NCBI RefSeq assembly: GCF_004379255.2
Contig: NC_056039.1
Coordinates: 32,129,883-32,193,882 of the forward strand
Origin: Salvia splendens
Taxonomy: Eukaryota > Streptophyta > Magnoliopsida > Lamiales > Lamiaceae
Reading direction: 5' to 3'
Length of the DNA: 64,000 bases
The notes below the pieces were generated by a model. That model was given only the letters and a program-made list of their open reading frames with translations, did not search any database and was not told the DNA's origin. Position 1 is the first letter of the stretch. Each line of letters opens with the position of its first letter. Position numbers and translations under genes: made by a program. This document shows positions 9,714-23,203 of the stretch, piece by piece.

Positions 9714-11237
9714 ATGGGCAGTTTACCCAATCAGAAACTTGACACCGGCTTCCCCGGTGTCATCAAACCCCTTCACCCTGAAGAGTTCAGGAGACAGGGC
9801 CATCTAGTCATCGACTTTCTTGCAGATTACTACAAGAACGTCGATAAATACCCGGTTCGCAGCCAGGTCGAGCCGGGCTACCTGAAGAAGCGGTTACCCG
9901 AATCCGCTCCCTATGATGCGGAGCCGATCGAGAAAATCCTTGGGGACGTCCAAAACGACATCGTCCCCGGCATCACACACTGGCAGAGCCCTAACTACTT
10001 CGCCTACTTCCCCTCGAGCGGGAGCATTGCCGGATTCCTCGGGGAAATGCTGAGCACGGGGTTCAACGTCGTCGGGTTCAACTGGATGTCGTCTCCCGCC
10101 GCCACCGAGCTCGAGAGCATCGTCATGGACTGGCTCGGGAAGATGCTCAAGCTCCCGTCGGAGTTTCTCTTCTCCGGCGGCGGCGGCGGCGTGTTGCAGG
10201 GGACCACCTGCGAGGCCATACTCTGCACAATGGTCGCCGCCAGGGATCGAGTCCTGAAGATGATTGGGAGGGAAAACATCAACAAATTGGTCGTTTACGG
10301 GTCGGATCAGACCCACTCCGCGATCCAGAAAGCAGCTCAGATTGCGGGAATCAACCCCAGTAATTTTCGGGCCATAGCGACGTCTAAATCGAACGCATTC
10401 GGGCTCACAGCAGAGGCATTTCGGGCTCAAGTCGAATCCGACGTGGAATCGGGCCTTGTGCCTCTGTTTCTGTGCGCGACGATTGGAACGACGTCGTCTA
10501 CAGCAGTAGATCCGCTCGGGCCGCTCTGCTCTGTGGCGAAGGAGTTCAACATTTGGGTGCACGTCGACGCCGCCTACGCCGGAAGCGCCTGCATCTGCCC
10601 GGAATACCGCCATTTCCTCGACGGCGTCGAAAACGCCGATTCCTTCAGCTTCAACGCGCACAAATGGTTCCTCACAACATTAGATTGCTGCTGTATGTGG
10701 GTGAAGGATCCAAGCGCGCTAGTAAAAGCTCTCTCTACATATCCGGAATATCTAAGAAACAAAGCTTCCGATGAGAAATCAGTGATCGATTACAAGGATT
10801 GGCAGATCACTCTCAGCCGCCGATTCAGATCTCTGAAACTCTGGCTCGTGATCCGGAGCTACGGAGTCGCGAATCTGAGGAAATTTCTGCGGAGCCACAT
10901 CAAAATGGCGAAGAATTTCGAAGGATTGATCGGAATGGACAAGCGATTCGAGGTGGTGGTGCCGAGAAACTTCGCCACCGTGTGCTTCCGCATTTCGCCG
11001 ATCGAGATCAGCGGAAATCACCAGATCGTCTCCAAGGAAGAGGCGGCGAACAATATAAACGCGAAATTACTGGAAACGATAAACGAATCGGGGAAGATTT
11101 ACATGACGCATGCGGTGATCGGAGGAGTTTATGTGATGCGGTTTGCCGTCGGAGCTACCTTGACGGAAAACAGACACGTCATCTTGGCTTGGAAAATCGT
11201 TCAAGAACATGCAAACGCGCTCTTGAACAGTTCATGA
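9714..11237 (+). CDS. TYDC: Tyrosine/aromatic amino acid decarboxylase (TyDC type), PLP-dependent, single exon
   Basis: The 507-aa cytosolic group II decarboxylase should turn L-tyrosine/L-DOPA into tyramine/dopamine. These feed phenylethanoid glycosides, amides or alkaloids. Visible: PLP lysine K317 in SFNAHKWF, the PLP-stacking H201 in SDQTHSA, and PLP-ring-binding D285 in VHVDAAYAG. The catalytic-loop residue is Y346 (STYPEYL), which in studied plant enzymes marks a true decarboxylase; Phe there marks aldehyde synthases. The substrate-pocket residue is S368 (WQITLSRRF); Ser is typical of tyrosine/DOPA enzymes, Gly of tryptophan decarboxylases. Length and lack of introns fit plant members. 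ATG 9714 is the first ATG; the longer open frame to 9636 begins with TTG. The coding part is GC-rich against AT-rich surroundings. Substrate choice is inferred from two residues. Confidence 0.95.
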   Translation: MGSLPNQKLDTGFPGVIKPLHPEEFRRQGHLVIDFLADYYKNVDKYPVRSQVEPGYLKKRLPESAPYDAEPIEKILGDVQNDIVPGITHWQSPNYFAYFPSSGSIAGFLGEMLSTGFNVVGFNWMSSPAATELESIVMDWLGKMLKLPSEFLFSGGGGGVLQGTTCEAILCTMVAARDRVLKMIGRENINKLVVYGSDQTHSAIQKAAQIAGINPSNFRAIATSKSNAFGLTAEAFRAQVESDVESGLVPLFLCATIGTTSSTAVDPLGPLCSVAKEFNIWVHVDAAYAGSACICPEYRHFLDGVENADSFSFNAHKWFLTTLDCCCMWVKDPSALVKALSTYPEYLRNKASDEKSVIDYKDWQITLSRRFRSLKLWLVIRSYGVANLRKFLRSHIKMAKNFEGLIGMDKRFEVVVPRNFATVCFRISPIEISGNHQIVSKEEAANNINAKLLETINESGKIYMTHAVIGGVYVMRFAVGATLTENRHVILAWKIVQEHANALLNSS

Positions 11238-13886
11238 TTTTTGCTGATTTTTTTTTCATTTTTATTTTTATTTCTAAACAATGAAATGTGCAATTCCGGT
11301 CATCTGTTTTTTTTTTGTGAATTTCAATAATATATATAATTAAAATTATATATATCTTGTGTACATATATGTATTAATGTATATGAAATCAATGTTTTCA
11401 ACTTAAAGTTGAAAACATGAAATTGTGGTTTTTTTACGAATTAACACTTGTGACGATGATACAGTGAGTGATAAATTTACATGTGATTGGAATTAATTAT
11501 AGATGAAGTGAAGCTTACTACTCCATTAATTAATTAATTAATTACACTTAAATTTACGTGAATTAGGTGAGACATTGCAACACTGCAAGGCGTCATCATG
11601 CTTAGAATTAGTCGTTACTTGTTCTCTTAAAAGGTCATGTTAATATTTTAAAATGATGTTTAGGAGCTAAATCACTATCTGAACTATCAAATTAAAGGAA
11701 ATCCTTTGACTGGGTCCATCTAGGATAATTTATATATATATATATTTATTATTATTGGTTGCAAGAGAAGAACTGCTGTGCATGTTCTTGGTGTCAATGA
11801 TGGAATGAAGTGTGAGATTTAATAAATATGGTGATGAGAATTCAACAAATAAAATTTATGAGGGTAGCTAGCTATGACTATGAATGATTAATTCATGTAT
11901 AATCGAGTGAGAGTTGAACATAATTAGATTTAAATTTTAATGCATATTTCCAAATTCCAACCATATATAGGAGTCGTTATTTAATCCAGGAGTAGTTGAT
12001 AGAGATATTATTTGAAGAATTGAACTGCACCACCAATAACACATAAATAGTTTGCACATTCTTTTTTGTTGTTGTTTTTGGTGAGTGTCGTATTGTGGGT
12101 GGCAGCTGCCTAAGATGTATGCTTTCATCATGGTCGACAAAATAATACTCCCTCTATATTTGGTTTTCAGTACTAAATTTTATGCCGTGTTATTTTGTGA
12201 GTTAGTAAATAGAGAGTAAAGTAAGAAAGAGTAAAATGTAGACATAGTGTTATTTCTATTATTTGAAATGTTTCACTTTTAATGTGACAATCAAAAATGG
12301 AAAATATTTTATTTTTAATGAGACAGATGCATTAAACCTTACTCCTAAATAAGTTTTTTTTTAATATAATAGGAGTATATTTTTGGATCATCAAATTCAA
12401 TCATTACATCTGATCAGATTATACTATCCAGTTATTTACTACTAATTTCTTATGAGATTTTTTGTAGAATTCTAACCCGCATAATATATATGGATTAAGT
12501 GTAAGATGATGATATTATAACGTTTTAGATCTATTTGAACTTCTTTGTGTTAATCAAGTGGAGGAGCAATGCAATTGCAGAAAATCAAACTCGTTGGATA
12601 GAATATAAAAAATATTTACAATAAATATAATATTGAAATATTTTTTTTTTTAAAATCAAAGTGAAAATAACACCGTTTTAAGCTTAGAGTCGACAACAAC
12701 TTTAAATACACAATTGAATAGTACCTTTTTCGTCCTATAAAGTTTGTTATATATTTTCATTTTCATTCGCTGTACAAAATTAGTCACATTAATTTTACTT
12801 TTTTATTTTTAATACTGATTCTCACATTAACTAATTCATTTAAAATAATATTTTATTATTATATAAAATTAATATATAAAAATAAGATGTATTTATTTTT
12901 TAAAATGTGACAAACTTTGCTATAAACAAGGAGAGTACAAATTTTTAGATTCATATAACTGAGTACCAAATACCAATAACTAGAATATTCATAGGGGCAC
13001 TGAAAAACGCACACGAGTCATGTGAACGTGTGCCCAAGCCCAACCCCCCCCCCCCCCCCCCCCCCCACGTATAGCAAAATATTTAATGAGAAGAAGTCCA
13101 GATCGCTCTTACTCTAAAATCGATTTATATTTCTATATAATCATGTACTCAATACTTGAATGTGAATTTTGTTAAAAAGTTGTTTTTATGAAAGATTTAT
13201 AATTGGCAATACATATAATATCAAAGGGTCCTGTTAGGTCGAGATTTTTTAGCTTAATTGAGAATTGGAATGCATTTTCAGCCACTTATTCACAACATTT
13301 TTGAAATGTTAACTGCAAGTAGATTATGTCAACTCGAGGGTATTATCTTCAATAGCCTGCACATCAAATGTCAACCACTTCTAGTTGATATTATATGTGT
13401 ATAGTTGACATGAATTGTATATGTAGTTGATAAAAAAAATTAAAATTTAAAAAAAATAAAAAAAATTATTTATTGAATATAATGTACCGTGAAATTATCA
13501 TTCTGTCTTTTCATAATTAATTAATCTAAAAATATTTTCCATGTGGCAAATTTTGGACCACTCATTTAATAAAAATAAATAGCTAATAATGCATCTCAAT
13601 TCTCAATCAGACTAAAAAATCTCAATTAATCACCACACTAATATCAAATAACAATAAACTAAGTGCATAAAACAAAAAATTGTACTATTTGGATTGGTTT
13701 TGGTTTGATCAGCGCAGAATATTATCTACGTATACATTTATCATGCTTAATTTTTTATTCAAAAAAATGCTAATGCTAATTCTTATATTTAGTGCGTAAA
13801 TACGTAACGTTTGTGGATAAGTACGTCTAAAGGCTATAACATGTTGACGTTACGTAGTTAACAAAGTTTATTGTGAATTATTATAT
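11238..13886. other. Gene-free AT-rich stretch with degenerate MITEs and a poly-C tract
   Basis: No plausible gene is seen. At 12148-12312 there is a degenerate Stowaway-like piece (CTCCCTCTAT...). At about 12723-12938 is a better copy with CTTTTTCGTCCTATAAAGTTTG and its inverse end AACAAGGAGAG. An uninterrupted run of over 20 C lies near 13045-13067. Confidence 0.6.
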
Positions 13887-14511
13887 CTGTAATTTCACAT
13901 AAATAAGAAGTTAATGGAGTACCTACAGGATATAGCTAATCTAATTTCACATAAATAAGAAGTTAATGGAGTACCTACAGGATATAGCTAATCTGTAATT
14001 TCACATAAATAAGAAGTTAATGGAGTACTTACAGGATATAGCTAATCTGTAATTTCACATAAATAAGAAGTTAATGGAGTACCTACAGGATATAGCTAAT
14101 CTAATTTCACATAAATAAGAAGTTAATGGAGTACCTACATGATATAGCTAATCTGTAATTTCACATAAATAAGAAGTTAATGGAGTACCTACATGATATA
14201 GCTAATCTGTAATTTCACATAAATAACCTACAGGATATAGCTAATCTGTAATTTCATATAAATAAGAAGTTAATGGAGTACCTACAGGATATAGCTAATC
14301 TGTAATTTCACATAAATAAGAAGTTAATGGAGTACCTACAGGATATAGCTAATCTGTAATTTCACATAAATAAGAAGTTAATGGAGTACCTACAGGATAT
14401 AGCTAATCTGTAATTTCACATAAATAAGAAGTTAATGGAGTACCTACAGGATATAGCTAATATGTAATTTCACATAAATAAGAAGTTAATGGAGTACCTA
14501 CATGATATAGA
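13887..14511. repeat. Minisatellite: about 12 copies of a ~54-bp unit
   Basis: The unit begins TCTGTAATTTCACATAAATA and runs through AGAAGTTAATGGAGTACCTA to ACAGGATATAGCTAA. Two copies (the 2nd and 5th) lack the GT of TCTGT. The 7th has lost AGAAGTTAATGGAGT. Some read ACATGATATAG instead of ACAGGATATAG, and the last starts TATG. Shared variants in neighbours suggest local duplication. The unit is head-to-tail with no unique spacers. Confidence 0.95.
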
Positions 14512-14699
14512 TGCGTTTAATATGCAACATGGGATAAATACTATGACAGATTTGATTGAGATATATTTTTTGTATGATACTATAATATTTCAATACCATG
14601 TTTCAATATATATTAAATATCTATAATTATATATACTCAATTATTTTGTAGGAAGTATTAAACTTAAATATACTTAAATTACTTATAGTTAGAATTTAT

Positions 14700-15275
14700 A
14701 TTCCCCATCCACAAAAAATAGTTAAATTTGTGGACGGCACAAGTTTAAATGAGAAATCGATAAAGTATGAGAGTCAAGGAGAAAAAGTAGGTAAAATAAG
14801 AGAGATATGGAAAAAGTAGATACAGTATGAGAAAGAGAAGAGAAAAAGTGGGTAAAGTATGAAAAATAAACTTTCCATTTTTAGAATTAGGACTACCATT
14901 TGTAGACATAAAAATGGTAAAATAAGACTATTTTTCAGGGATCCGAATGTTAATTATAGAGCACAATGCAAGGTGGCATACAAAATTTCTCAAGTTATCA
15001 CTCCTTGCATCCCTGAAAACTATAAACATTTGGTTTGATATGCGTTTTAATATATAACTGGTAAAGTAAGAGAGAGATAAGGACTAAGTTAAGTACGGTT
15101 AGTGGAGAGTGAGATCCACATGACCACATTATTAGTAGTGTAGTGTAATGATATAAGTTGTAAATAAAATAATGTGTTATTTAATTATATATTTCATAGC
15201 AAGTTTATAGTATTTTTAGAAATAGACTAATAAGAAAATAGTTTATACTATGTAGGAACAGATGAAATAATATTT
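14700..15275. other. Two degenerate Stowaway-like pieces
   Basis: About 14700-14945 begins TTCCCCATCCACAAAAAATAG and ends CTATTTTTCAGGGATCCGAA. About 15001-15270 begins CTCCTTGCATCCCTGAAAAC and ends in a partial inverse near ATGTAGGAACAGATG. Both have the size and composition of eroded Stowaway MITEs. Boundaries are uncertain. Confidence 0.4.
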
Positions 15276-15979
15276 ATGGACTCCCATTATAAATTAAATA
15301 CCTAACTCCATTTAAATTTTGAGGCGCAAATTAGTTTTGATGACGTGGTTAGCGTATTTACATGTGTGTATGTGTGTGTTTTTAATTAATTATACAAATA
15401 ATCTTTAAAGTCAAATGTCACCAAACCCAAACGTCCTATTTTATTAACGTTTTTTTTGGCGTTTAGAGTTGTAATTTTATGTTCCTATTTCGATAAGTTA
15501 TAGTACACTTTTCTAACGAATTTACTAAATCAATTAACTATTCCGTTATTAAAATTCCACATATTTCATCAATTATTTAGATGAAGTCCACGTCAATTGA
15601 TCAGAAATTTGGAAAACAAATATGCATTTTATTTCATTATATCTCTTGCAAATTTTTTTAACTCATACTCATGTAATAGCTGAATTACTACTATGAATGA
15701 ATTCAATGGCGTCGAGAGCTCAAGTGCATGAAAAAAGGTGGTTGTTCAATTTTGAGAGAAATATCGATGATATCAAGATTGATAGCTTCAGTTTTCAGAG
15801 AAATATATTCCTTGTACATGACTTGGTGGCAGGAGTTTTATTTACTAACTGTATATAATACATCGACAATTTCGAAAACAAGAGAAAAACTAATAAAAAT
15901 AATAGTATTATGAATTACCTTTTCCATAACATACCGATTAGATGTCATTTGAACATAAATTTAAAAGTGGTGTTACAAT
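15276..15979. other. Gene-free AT-rich stretch
   Basis: Only short frames with no recognisable protein are present. I see nothing else here. Confidence 0.5.
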
Positions 15980-16047
15980 GGACTCAAACCTAAGACCTTT
16001 GACCTTTGACCTCAACCATTAACTTATACGGTTATACCACTAAACCA
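15980..16047 (-). mobile_element. SINE head (tRNA-derived, minus strand)
   Basis: On the minus strand, TGGTTTAGTGG (16037-16047) fits the pol III A box perfectly. GGTTTGAGTCC (15980-15990) fits the B box with one mismatch, and 46 bp separate them. A cloverleaf cannot be drawn, so this is a tRNA-derived SINE rather than a tRNA gene. The coordinates cover only the promoter core; the body and tail are not resolved. Confidence 0.55.
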
Positions 16048-16059
16048 ACTCTCATACAC

Positions 16060-19000
16060 ACTTTTCTCTTCTTGTCTTTGTAATTTCTTTCGAGCCCATC
16101 TCACCCTTCGGATGTAGTGATAAGGACTCAAACATTGTTATCACGGTAAAGGCTAAAACTTAATGGCGTTGATAATCGTATTTTACAATTTCAAAATACA
16201 TAATATGAGTATAAAGTAGCTATTAAAACTTAAAAAATGTAAAATGACTTTTGGATGTTGTGTCCGCTTTGCTAGCTTTTCTCTTTTTTCTCTTTTTGAT
16301 TTTAAGTTTGATGTTTGTAGATTTACATTCAGACTTGAGCATGTGTTTTCTGTAATAAAAAAACACGTATTTTGCAAAAAGAAAATTTGTTTTCGTGGAA
16401 AGTTTCAATGGTAGTTCGTGACTCTAAAATTGAATAGTCAGCACAAAGATTTAACTCATAGACCAAGACACCAAGTATACAAATTTGGATAATTACATAC
16501 ATATTGCTTGTCAATTTACCAGGACATCTTATTTTATCTATCAATTATGTAATTATCATCAGTATTTTTATATACTGAGGTTTATATGCTAACAACCATA
16601 CAAGAATATATTGTGGTATGAAAATGACCACCAAATCGATGTTTGACTTTATCTAAATGTTAATAAATGTCAGCGTACAACGTGGCCGTGACCTAATTTA
16701 AACAGAGTATATTCTAGATTTTCTTCACATAAATTATAAGTATGAAATTTATAAATAATGTATGATGTTCGAATTTCATAGTGCTTTTATCTAAGTCATG
16801 AGATAAAGAGAAAGTAAAGCCTAAATAAACAAAATTTGAATGACTAGCGTTAGTTGAGCTATATCCATACCCTCTGAGAAATTAGATACAAAAATTAAAT
16901 TGTTTGGAGTTTCGGTTGATAAAAAAACAAGTGTTGATATTCGATAGTACTCTCAATCTTTCTAAGAGAGGGGATGGCTCAACTAACTCGTGAATTAAAA
17001 AGTGATTTTTGGAAAAAGTCGTGCTTGCCTAATCAATAGTCCAAACTAATTTTCGTCGAAGAAATATTCAAATTAATGTGTAATTTACAAATGGATATAT
17101 TTGCATCGATGATGAGCGATGCAATACGTCTTAATACGTGGGCATAATCTCGATATTTAGACACAAGAATAACTTGATTTTCATAAAGAAGCAATTGTTA
17201 ACCCTGTTTATATACGAATAGACTGAATCACTTTGTCACATTCTCATATTTACGATAAGATATTAAAATTATAAATGAAGATAAATCACGAAAGGTGATG
17301 AAACGATATATTCGAATTCAAATTCCACCAAAAATACTTAGTGCACATTATTTTTGTTAGTTAATTAGTGCCACTATAGTATATAAGATAATTGTATATT
17401 CAATTACAAATTTAGGAAAAAGAATACGTTGAGTCGGATATAGCGAATAAGGTTGTCGCGGATGTTTAGAAGATAGAGGTAATGCGGTAGAAAATTTTCA
17501 TTTTAGGATCTCCACATTTTTAATATTTCAATGGTTTATAAAACCACTGTAATGAAAGGTTTCTAAAAACTTTGGATTTAAGAATTTTCTTAGAGAATAA
17601 CTCGTAAACTCTCCTACATATTGTAACACTTTCAAAGAGTTAAAGAAACTAAAATAATGATAAATACTTCGTCAATATTGCATTAAAAATAACATGCGTT
17701 ACGCATTGCACTACGGTTGGATTGGGAAATAACAAATCATTCACCTATTATTTATATATTGGAAAAGACTATTTCCTCTCGAATTAATCGAGCATAATTT
17801 CCAAGCAGTTGTACCCAATTATATTAGTAAACTAAATTTTCGTTTAAATCATTGTATAAATATATAAAATTAGCAACTGGGGATAAATATATGAGTTTTG
17901 TTATTGTTCTAAGTTTGGATTAACTTAAATATGGTAAACTCGAGCCGTAGTACTTGATCATCACCAACTCTTGGAAGTTTCTCTAGTCGTTGCTCCATTG
18001 ATTTTGTTTTCATTATTTATTCTTTTCCATTTAGACTTTTGGCTCAATATTTGACTAAAGGATGTGTAATGTTACATAGAGTTTGTCATGATAGGGAATA
18101 GTATAAACCAATTAAACGAAATTGTAGTTTTCATATGCCATATATCTGCACCGCGAATCCAAAAAATGAAACTTATGTGATCAGATACAGTGATGAAGGT
18201 TGTTGGCTGCGATGAATTGCGGAAGAAGAATGAAAGTGAAATCCAACCTCAAAGGATTGGAGTGGAATCGTCGCAACGTGGAATCAACAACAACTCAAGA
18301 CTGAATTTAATGGAGTTTTCCAGTCCCATGTGGGCAAGCAATGTGGTCGGTTGAGCCCACAAAGTCCTGAACCCCAACTATATTTTCAATTATGTATCAT
18401 GTTATTGTTGAGATGCGTTGAAAATCGATTAGTAAATGGACACACACGTTCGCACTTATAGAGACAACATACATATACAAGGAAGGATCGATAGTGTGGG
18501 ATTGAGCAGGTTTGCAGACTCCGATTTCATACACACACCTACCTCCAAAGCACAATTTTGGAAACTTATGACCTAGCATAGATGGTTGAGATGGAATGAA
18601 ACGAAAAAAATGAGTCAAAACATGCTCGTTTTATGAAGCAAGGTGCACGTTGTCGTTCAATATCGTTATTTAATAAGGTAGTTGTTTGAAATGTTGTCAA
18701 GACATACTCCAGTTTATCTATGTTATAAGTTTGGACTTAATTACGAGTTTCGATTTCTGAATCTGCAACTGAAAACAAGATCATTACTTGTATATCTATA
18801 TTATCCAAACCCCTAAACTGTAAGTACAGCACATGAGTTTTTGATTAATATGTTGTGAATTTGAATCTTATACGGAGTATTATTCTTAATTTCTCTAGAA
18901 AAGAAGGTATATGAATCTTTGGATATATATTGCCAATAAAATAAAATGTCACGCGTGGAGTATTTACCCTGTGTCCTGGCTACTCCACCAAACTCCCACA

Positions 19001-20447
19001 AAAATAATGACAATTAATTGCAGTGGAAACGTCATAATGCATTTAGACTTTAAAGCTAATTCTATAGGGTAACAACTCTTTTGAGTTAGGTTAGTCATGT
19101 ACTCAACAATTACAATAATAAACTATAGTCAATAAAACTGATTAAGAGACATAAGAAAGTTCATTATCATTTGTGAGTTAAGATGTTCTTATTAATTTGT
19201 TAGCACAACTACTAATTTCGAGGGACCATTTTCATTGACATGAATAACATTAAAATTTGGCAATATTCAATTAGCAGCTAAATTTGAAAGGTGACCTTAT
19301 TTTCACATATACAAAACAATCACTGCGACAATAATGAAAGCCTTTGGTAGAACCGTCGACAAATGTTGTCAAATCCAATTTCCATTATATATATATTTAT
19401 TTATAAGCAATTAGTCAATTCAATTTTAGTGATACACCAACTAGGTCAATATTAAGTTGGTGAATTGAATAAAATATGTAAATTATTTTTGCAGTTGAAA
19501 TATGGAATGATTCCTTTTCCAAGAGGTTTCTGACTGAACACTACCAACCTAAAATGCTTTGTTTAATTTTTGACATTGTGTTTTACTATTATAATCATTA
19601 ACAGCAAACTTCTTTCTGCAAGAAAGATAACAATTAATTTGTGTTCAATGATGGCATGATTTAAGCGTTCATATGTGTATGTTATATTCTTCATTATTAG
19701 TATAATTCTAATTCTAATTCTAATTATTATGTCTCTTAGATTCCGTTACAAATGCATACATATTCTAAAAATTGTGCTCTTACACTAGCTAGAATAACAA
19801 GATTTAATTATCATCATAGTAATCTAAAATAGTAGAGAAAATAAATTTCCGAAGTACTCGGTTTATTTTTTTTTATTTTTTTTCATAGACAAATATACTC
19901 TTACAATAAATAATGGCGTACATGATATGATGGATTATCATGAAAAATACATTTTCATGAGAATAATGATATAGTATAAATTTAATGAAATTGTTATGAA
20001 CTTCACTGCATCCGAAAAATATACTACTTTCTCGTTCCTAATAATTCTTGCAGTTATAATCTTATAAACAGGTGGAGATGTTTAATTATTAATTCTTTCT
20101 CACCCAATCTATTCTTAACACTTCATTTATATTAGCTCAGATAATTAGTTCCTCAAACGATCAACTCAAAAAATTATGCACCACCATAATCTCAAATCTG
20201 AATAATCTACTATATCGACGTCGGCAAAATATCTTAGAAAAAGAACTCAATTAAATTAGTTGATTGTGTAATCATTTAAGAAACACCAATAACAATAAAA
20301 GTTAATCCCATTAAAATCTACCCAAAAAGAAGAAATAAGTAATTAAGCACGTGATCCGAAGTTTCCATATACACACGTAGCACGTGAGCAACTGGCATCA
20401 CGAGGCATAACCTTGGAGTCAAACCCCCACCAAACATTCAAGATTTA
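16060..20447. other. Gene-free AT-rich stretch
   Basis: About 4.4 kb with no supported gene; the open frames are short, AT-driven and without recognisable motifs. There is a fragment with an eroded Stowaway-type end near 20035. I see no other structure. Confidence 0.5.
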
Positions 20448-22287
20448 GAGCACCGCAACGCATCTCGCGGGTGTTTCTTGTATCGTCCCTCCGAGACGAG
20501 ACCCGCGTGGGACACATTGCAGCGTCCCATCTCGTCACCATCCCGCCTAGACGCACGTCCCAGCGAGACGGATGGCGAGCCAACTCGCCATGCGCGCGCG
20601 ACACCCACTCTCCAGCCCGCGAGTTGGTTTCGTCACGCTGACGCAATAAATTATTTTTTAAAAAAATTCGAATTTAAAAAAAAATCAATCAGTAATATTA
20701 CCGTTTTTTCTTTTTATTTTTTTTATTTTTTTACTCTATAAATACTCCTATTTCATCCTCAGTACACACACAAACACACATCTATTCTTCCCAAATCATC
20801 TCCATTTCATCTCCAATTTTCATCTAACCTCTCCAATTTTCATCACAAAATGTCCGACGACCGAAACAAGGGCGGCTCCGGCAGGTTTGACATCAACGCG
20901 TTTAGCGACTAGGGGCATGTACAATGTATTGGGTGGTTCGGGTTCGGGTTCCGGTTCATCGACGCCGGCGGGGTACCAACCACCCCATTTTGATGTGGAT
21001 GCATACGCTCGTCCCTCCGCCCTGAGGTATTCACAGGGATTATCCCAAATTAGGGAGGATTATCCGAATGAACCCACTCCGGAAGGAAGACGAGTCGGTG
21101 GAAGCTCCAGGGCATTCGACGCCGTGGAGAAAGAGGCGGAGGCGGCCGAGGAGGATGAGGATGTAGGCCGGCATCCGTACAGCCGCAAGGACACGATGGC
21201 TGTGTACAACGCCTGGATCAGCGTCTCGTACGATCCCATCGTAGGGAATCAACAAACCCGAAAGTGCTTCTGGGAAAAGGTCACCGAGGCCTACAACGAG
21301 ATTAAGCCGAAGGGGTCCCGCCGCCGCACATTGAAGATGCTCTGCTCTCACTTTGACTGAGTCGACAGAGAGGTCAAAAAATTCTGCGGCATCTACAAGA
21401 CTGAAGCGACTCATTACCAAAGCGGAGCCACGGGAGCCGACATTCTGAGATCGGCTTTGCGAGACTATTTCGACGACACCGGTAAAGAATTCAAACATGT
21501 CGATGTTTGGGATCGTCAAAGACGAGGCAAGGTGGACTGGCGGTGTCCAGTCCAGCACGTGCTCGACCTCGAAGCGCACGAAGCACACGACGGGTGGCCA
21601 ATACTCATCTAGTGGGGGCGGTTCAGGCAGCGCCGCACAAGAGGTTGCCTCGCAGGAGGTTGAGGGCACATCGGAGGATGCAGGGGGGTCCTCCCGTGGG
21701 CGCCATCGGCCGCAAGGGACCAAGGCGGCGAAGGCGGCTAGAGGGAGGTGGGGCCGAGGCGAATCAAGCCAGGCGGGCTCCCAAGGGCCGCCCTCCTCCT
21801 TAATGTCCATGTACTTCACCGCCACGATGGCGGACACTTCGCGCATGATGTCTGCCCAATTTCAAGTCCATCATGCCGACATTGTGTATTTGGTGGGTCA
21901 ACTTGGTATTCCGCCTCCACCGCCTCCGGGGGATGATTTGCCGGCAGAGTAGTTTTTATAATTTCTATAAAATTGTATTTTAAATTATGTCTTTTTTTAT
22001 TTATTATGCCATGAATTTAATTATGTATTTTTTTAGGATTTTAAGTTGTAATTTTTATTTTATTTAATGAAGTGTGTTTTTATTAATTGAATTTTTTGGA
22101 AATAAAAATAAAAAATGAAATTGAATGAATAGTTAAGGGATGAGATGGTTAAGAGACGGATAAGAGATGAAGGGTTGCAGGTTCTGTCTCTTAGTTAAGA
22201 GATGTAGTAAAAAGTACAATGGGGCCCATGAATAGTTAAGAGATGAGACAGTTGCGAGACAGATAAGAGACAGCGTTGCGGATGGTC
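20448..22287 (+). mobile_element. PIF/Harbinger-type derivative 2, carrying only ORF1
   Basis: It is bounded by GAGCACCGCAACGC on the left and, inverted, GACCATCCGCAACGCTGTCTC on the right. The trinucleotide TTA occurs directly at both flanks (20445-20447 and 22288-22290), the classical Harbinger target duplication. Its layout and sequence parallel the element at 4531-6382: GTCTC-rich ends, promoter-like region with CTATAAATACTCC near 20735, ORF1 remnant, AT-rich tail. No transposase is encoded. Confidence 0.87.
20850..21952 (+). pseudogene. Harbinger ORF1 (Myb/SANT-like), decayed
   Basis: The original ATG at about 20850 runs into TAG within GCGACTAGGGG (about 20907), where the sister copy reads GACTGGGGG, and a deleted base shifts the frame. 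The central part is open in 20887-21360 with NAWISVSYDPIVGNQQ and CFWEKVTEAYNEIKP, then ends at TGA where the sister has GGA. The C-terminal part is open in 21497-21952 and ends in a proline run (GIPPPPPPGDD). The intact ancestor would be about 340-360 aa, a DNA-binding partner of the transposase. The lesions differ from those in the sister copy, so both were inactivated independently. Confidence 0.78.
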
Positions 22288-22290
22288 TTA

Positions 22291-23203
22291 TTATTCAGCT
22301 AAAACGACGTAGTTTGGTAGTAGCGACAACTTTGCCTACTAAAAATGATTTTTTTTTGGGTATTTCATTCAAAATGAAATATTTCTTAAAATATAAAGAA
22401 CATTGTTTCTATCCTTTTCCTTTTCTCTTACTTTATTCTTTTTTTATTAAATATAAAATAACATTACATAAAATCTCGTACTGAAAAGTAAATATTTCAT
22501 ATTTAATGAGACGGAGAGAGTATATATTTTGCAGATTCAGGTGGACTTGGGATCAACCAACCCCACCACAGTTCTATAAGAGCGACAAAATTCCACTAAA
22601 TATGACATTTGGAGCTCTCATCGATCCCACATTGCACGTTACCTAGTAGATTGATTCAACAAGCAGGGTATCGTCCGAATTCATCACTACTTTAAAAGGA
22701 TTGGGGAACTCCCCCAAATCTAGTCTATGAAGCCTTCGCATACCACAATGCATGTTTGTTAGCAATTCCCACTAGACTTGGGGTTCGATCGATTTTCAAT
22801 GTTGATGTTAAGGGCTAAGAAACTCCACTAAATTCGATCGTTGGAGCTACCATCGATCTCATGATGCAACACCTTTACCTCAAACTATTCAAGTTGGAAT
22901 TTACTTGTTTTTAGTTTCTAACATGTGTCGTTATATATTTACATAAATAGTTTTCCTTTTCACTACCAACCCACTTTGTAGCCATTGAGCGTAATTTAAA
23001 GTTTAATTCATGGAGAAGCAACCAAATGCATTTAACCACATTTATTTCACTGATAACATTGTAATGTAATGACGTTTTATTAAAACAAAGAATCAAGATA
23101 CATCGCATCTATGGAAGATAAAGTAAATAAAGCAAAAAGTGTATATTAGTACTATATAAGTAATTGTTTAATATAGTTTCTACTATTTGTTATCATTATG
23201 CAT
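22291..23203. other. Gene-free stretch with a Stowaway-type end and unknown semi-repetitive DNA
   Basis: About 22330-22522 ends in GAGACGGAGAGAG, a Stowaway-type right end. At 22540-22870, the phrase CCACTAAAT.. followed by TTTGGAGCTC..ATCGATC recurs in changed form (22590 and 22830), suggesting an old internal duplication. No coding function is recognised. Confidence 0.4.

Noticed and set aside
9894..10661. 255-aa minus-strand frame opposite the decarboxylase
   Set aside because: It is a shadow frame over GC-rich coding DNA with no recognisable motif.
13045..13067. Run of more than 20 C as a G-quadruplex or regulatory site
   Set aside because: A single homopolymer in gene-free DNA; its length is also prone to sequencing error, so I draw no functional conclusion.
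13887..14511. CRISPR-like array
   Set aside because: Repeats are contiguous with no unique spacers and lie in a plant nuclear context; it is a minisatellite.
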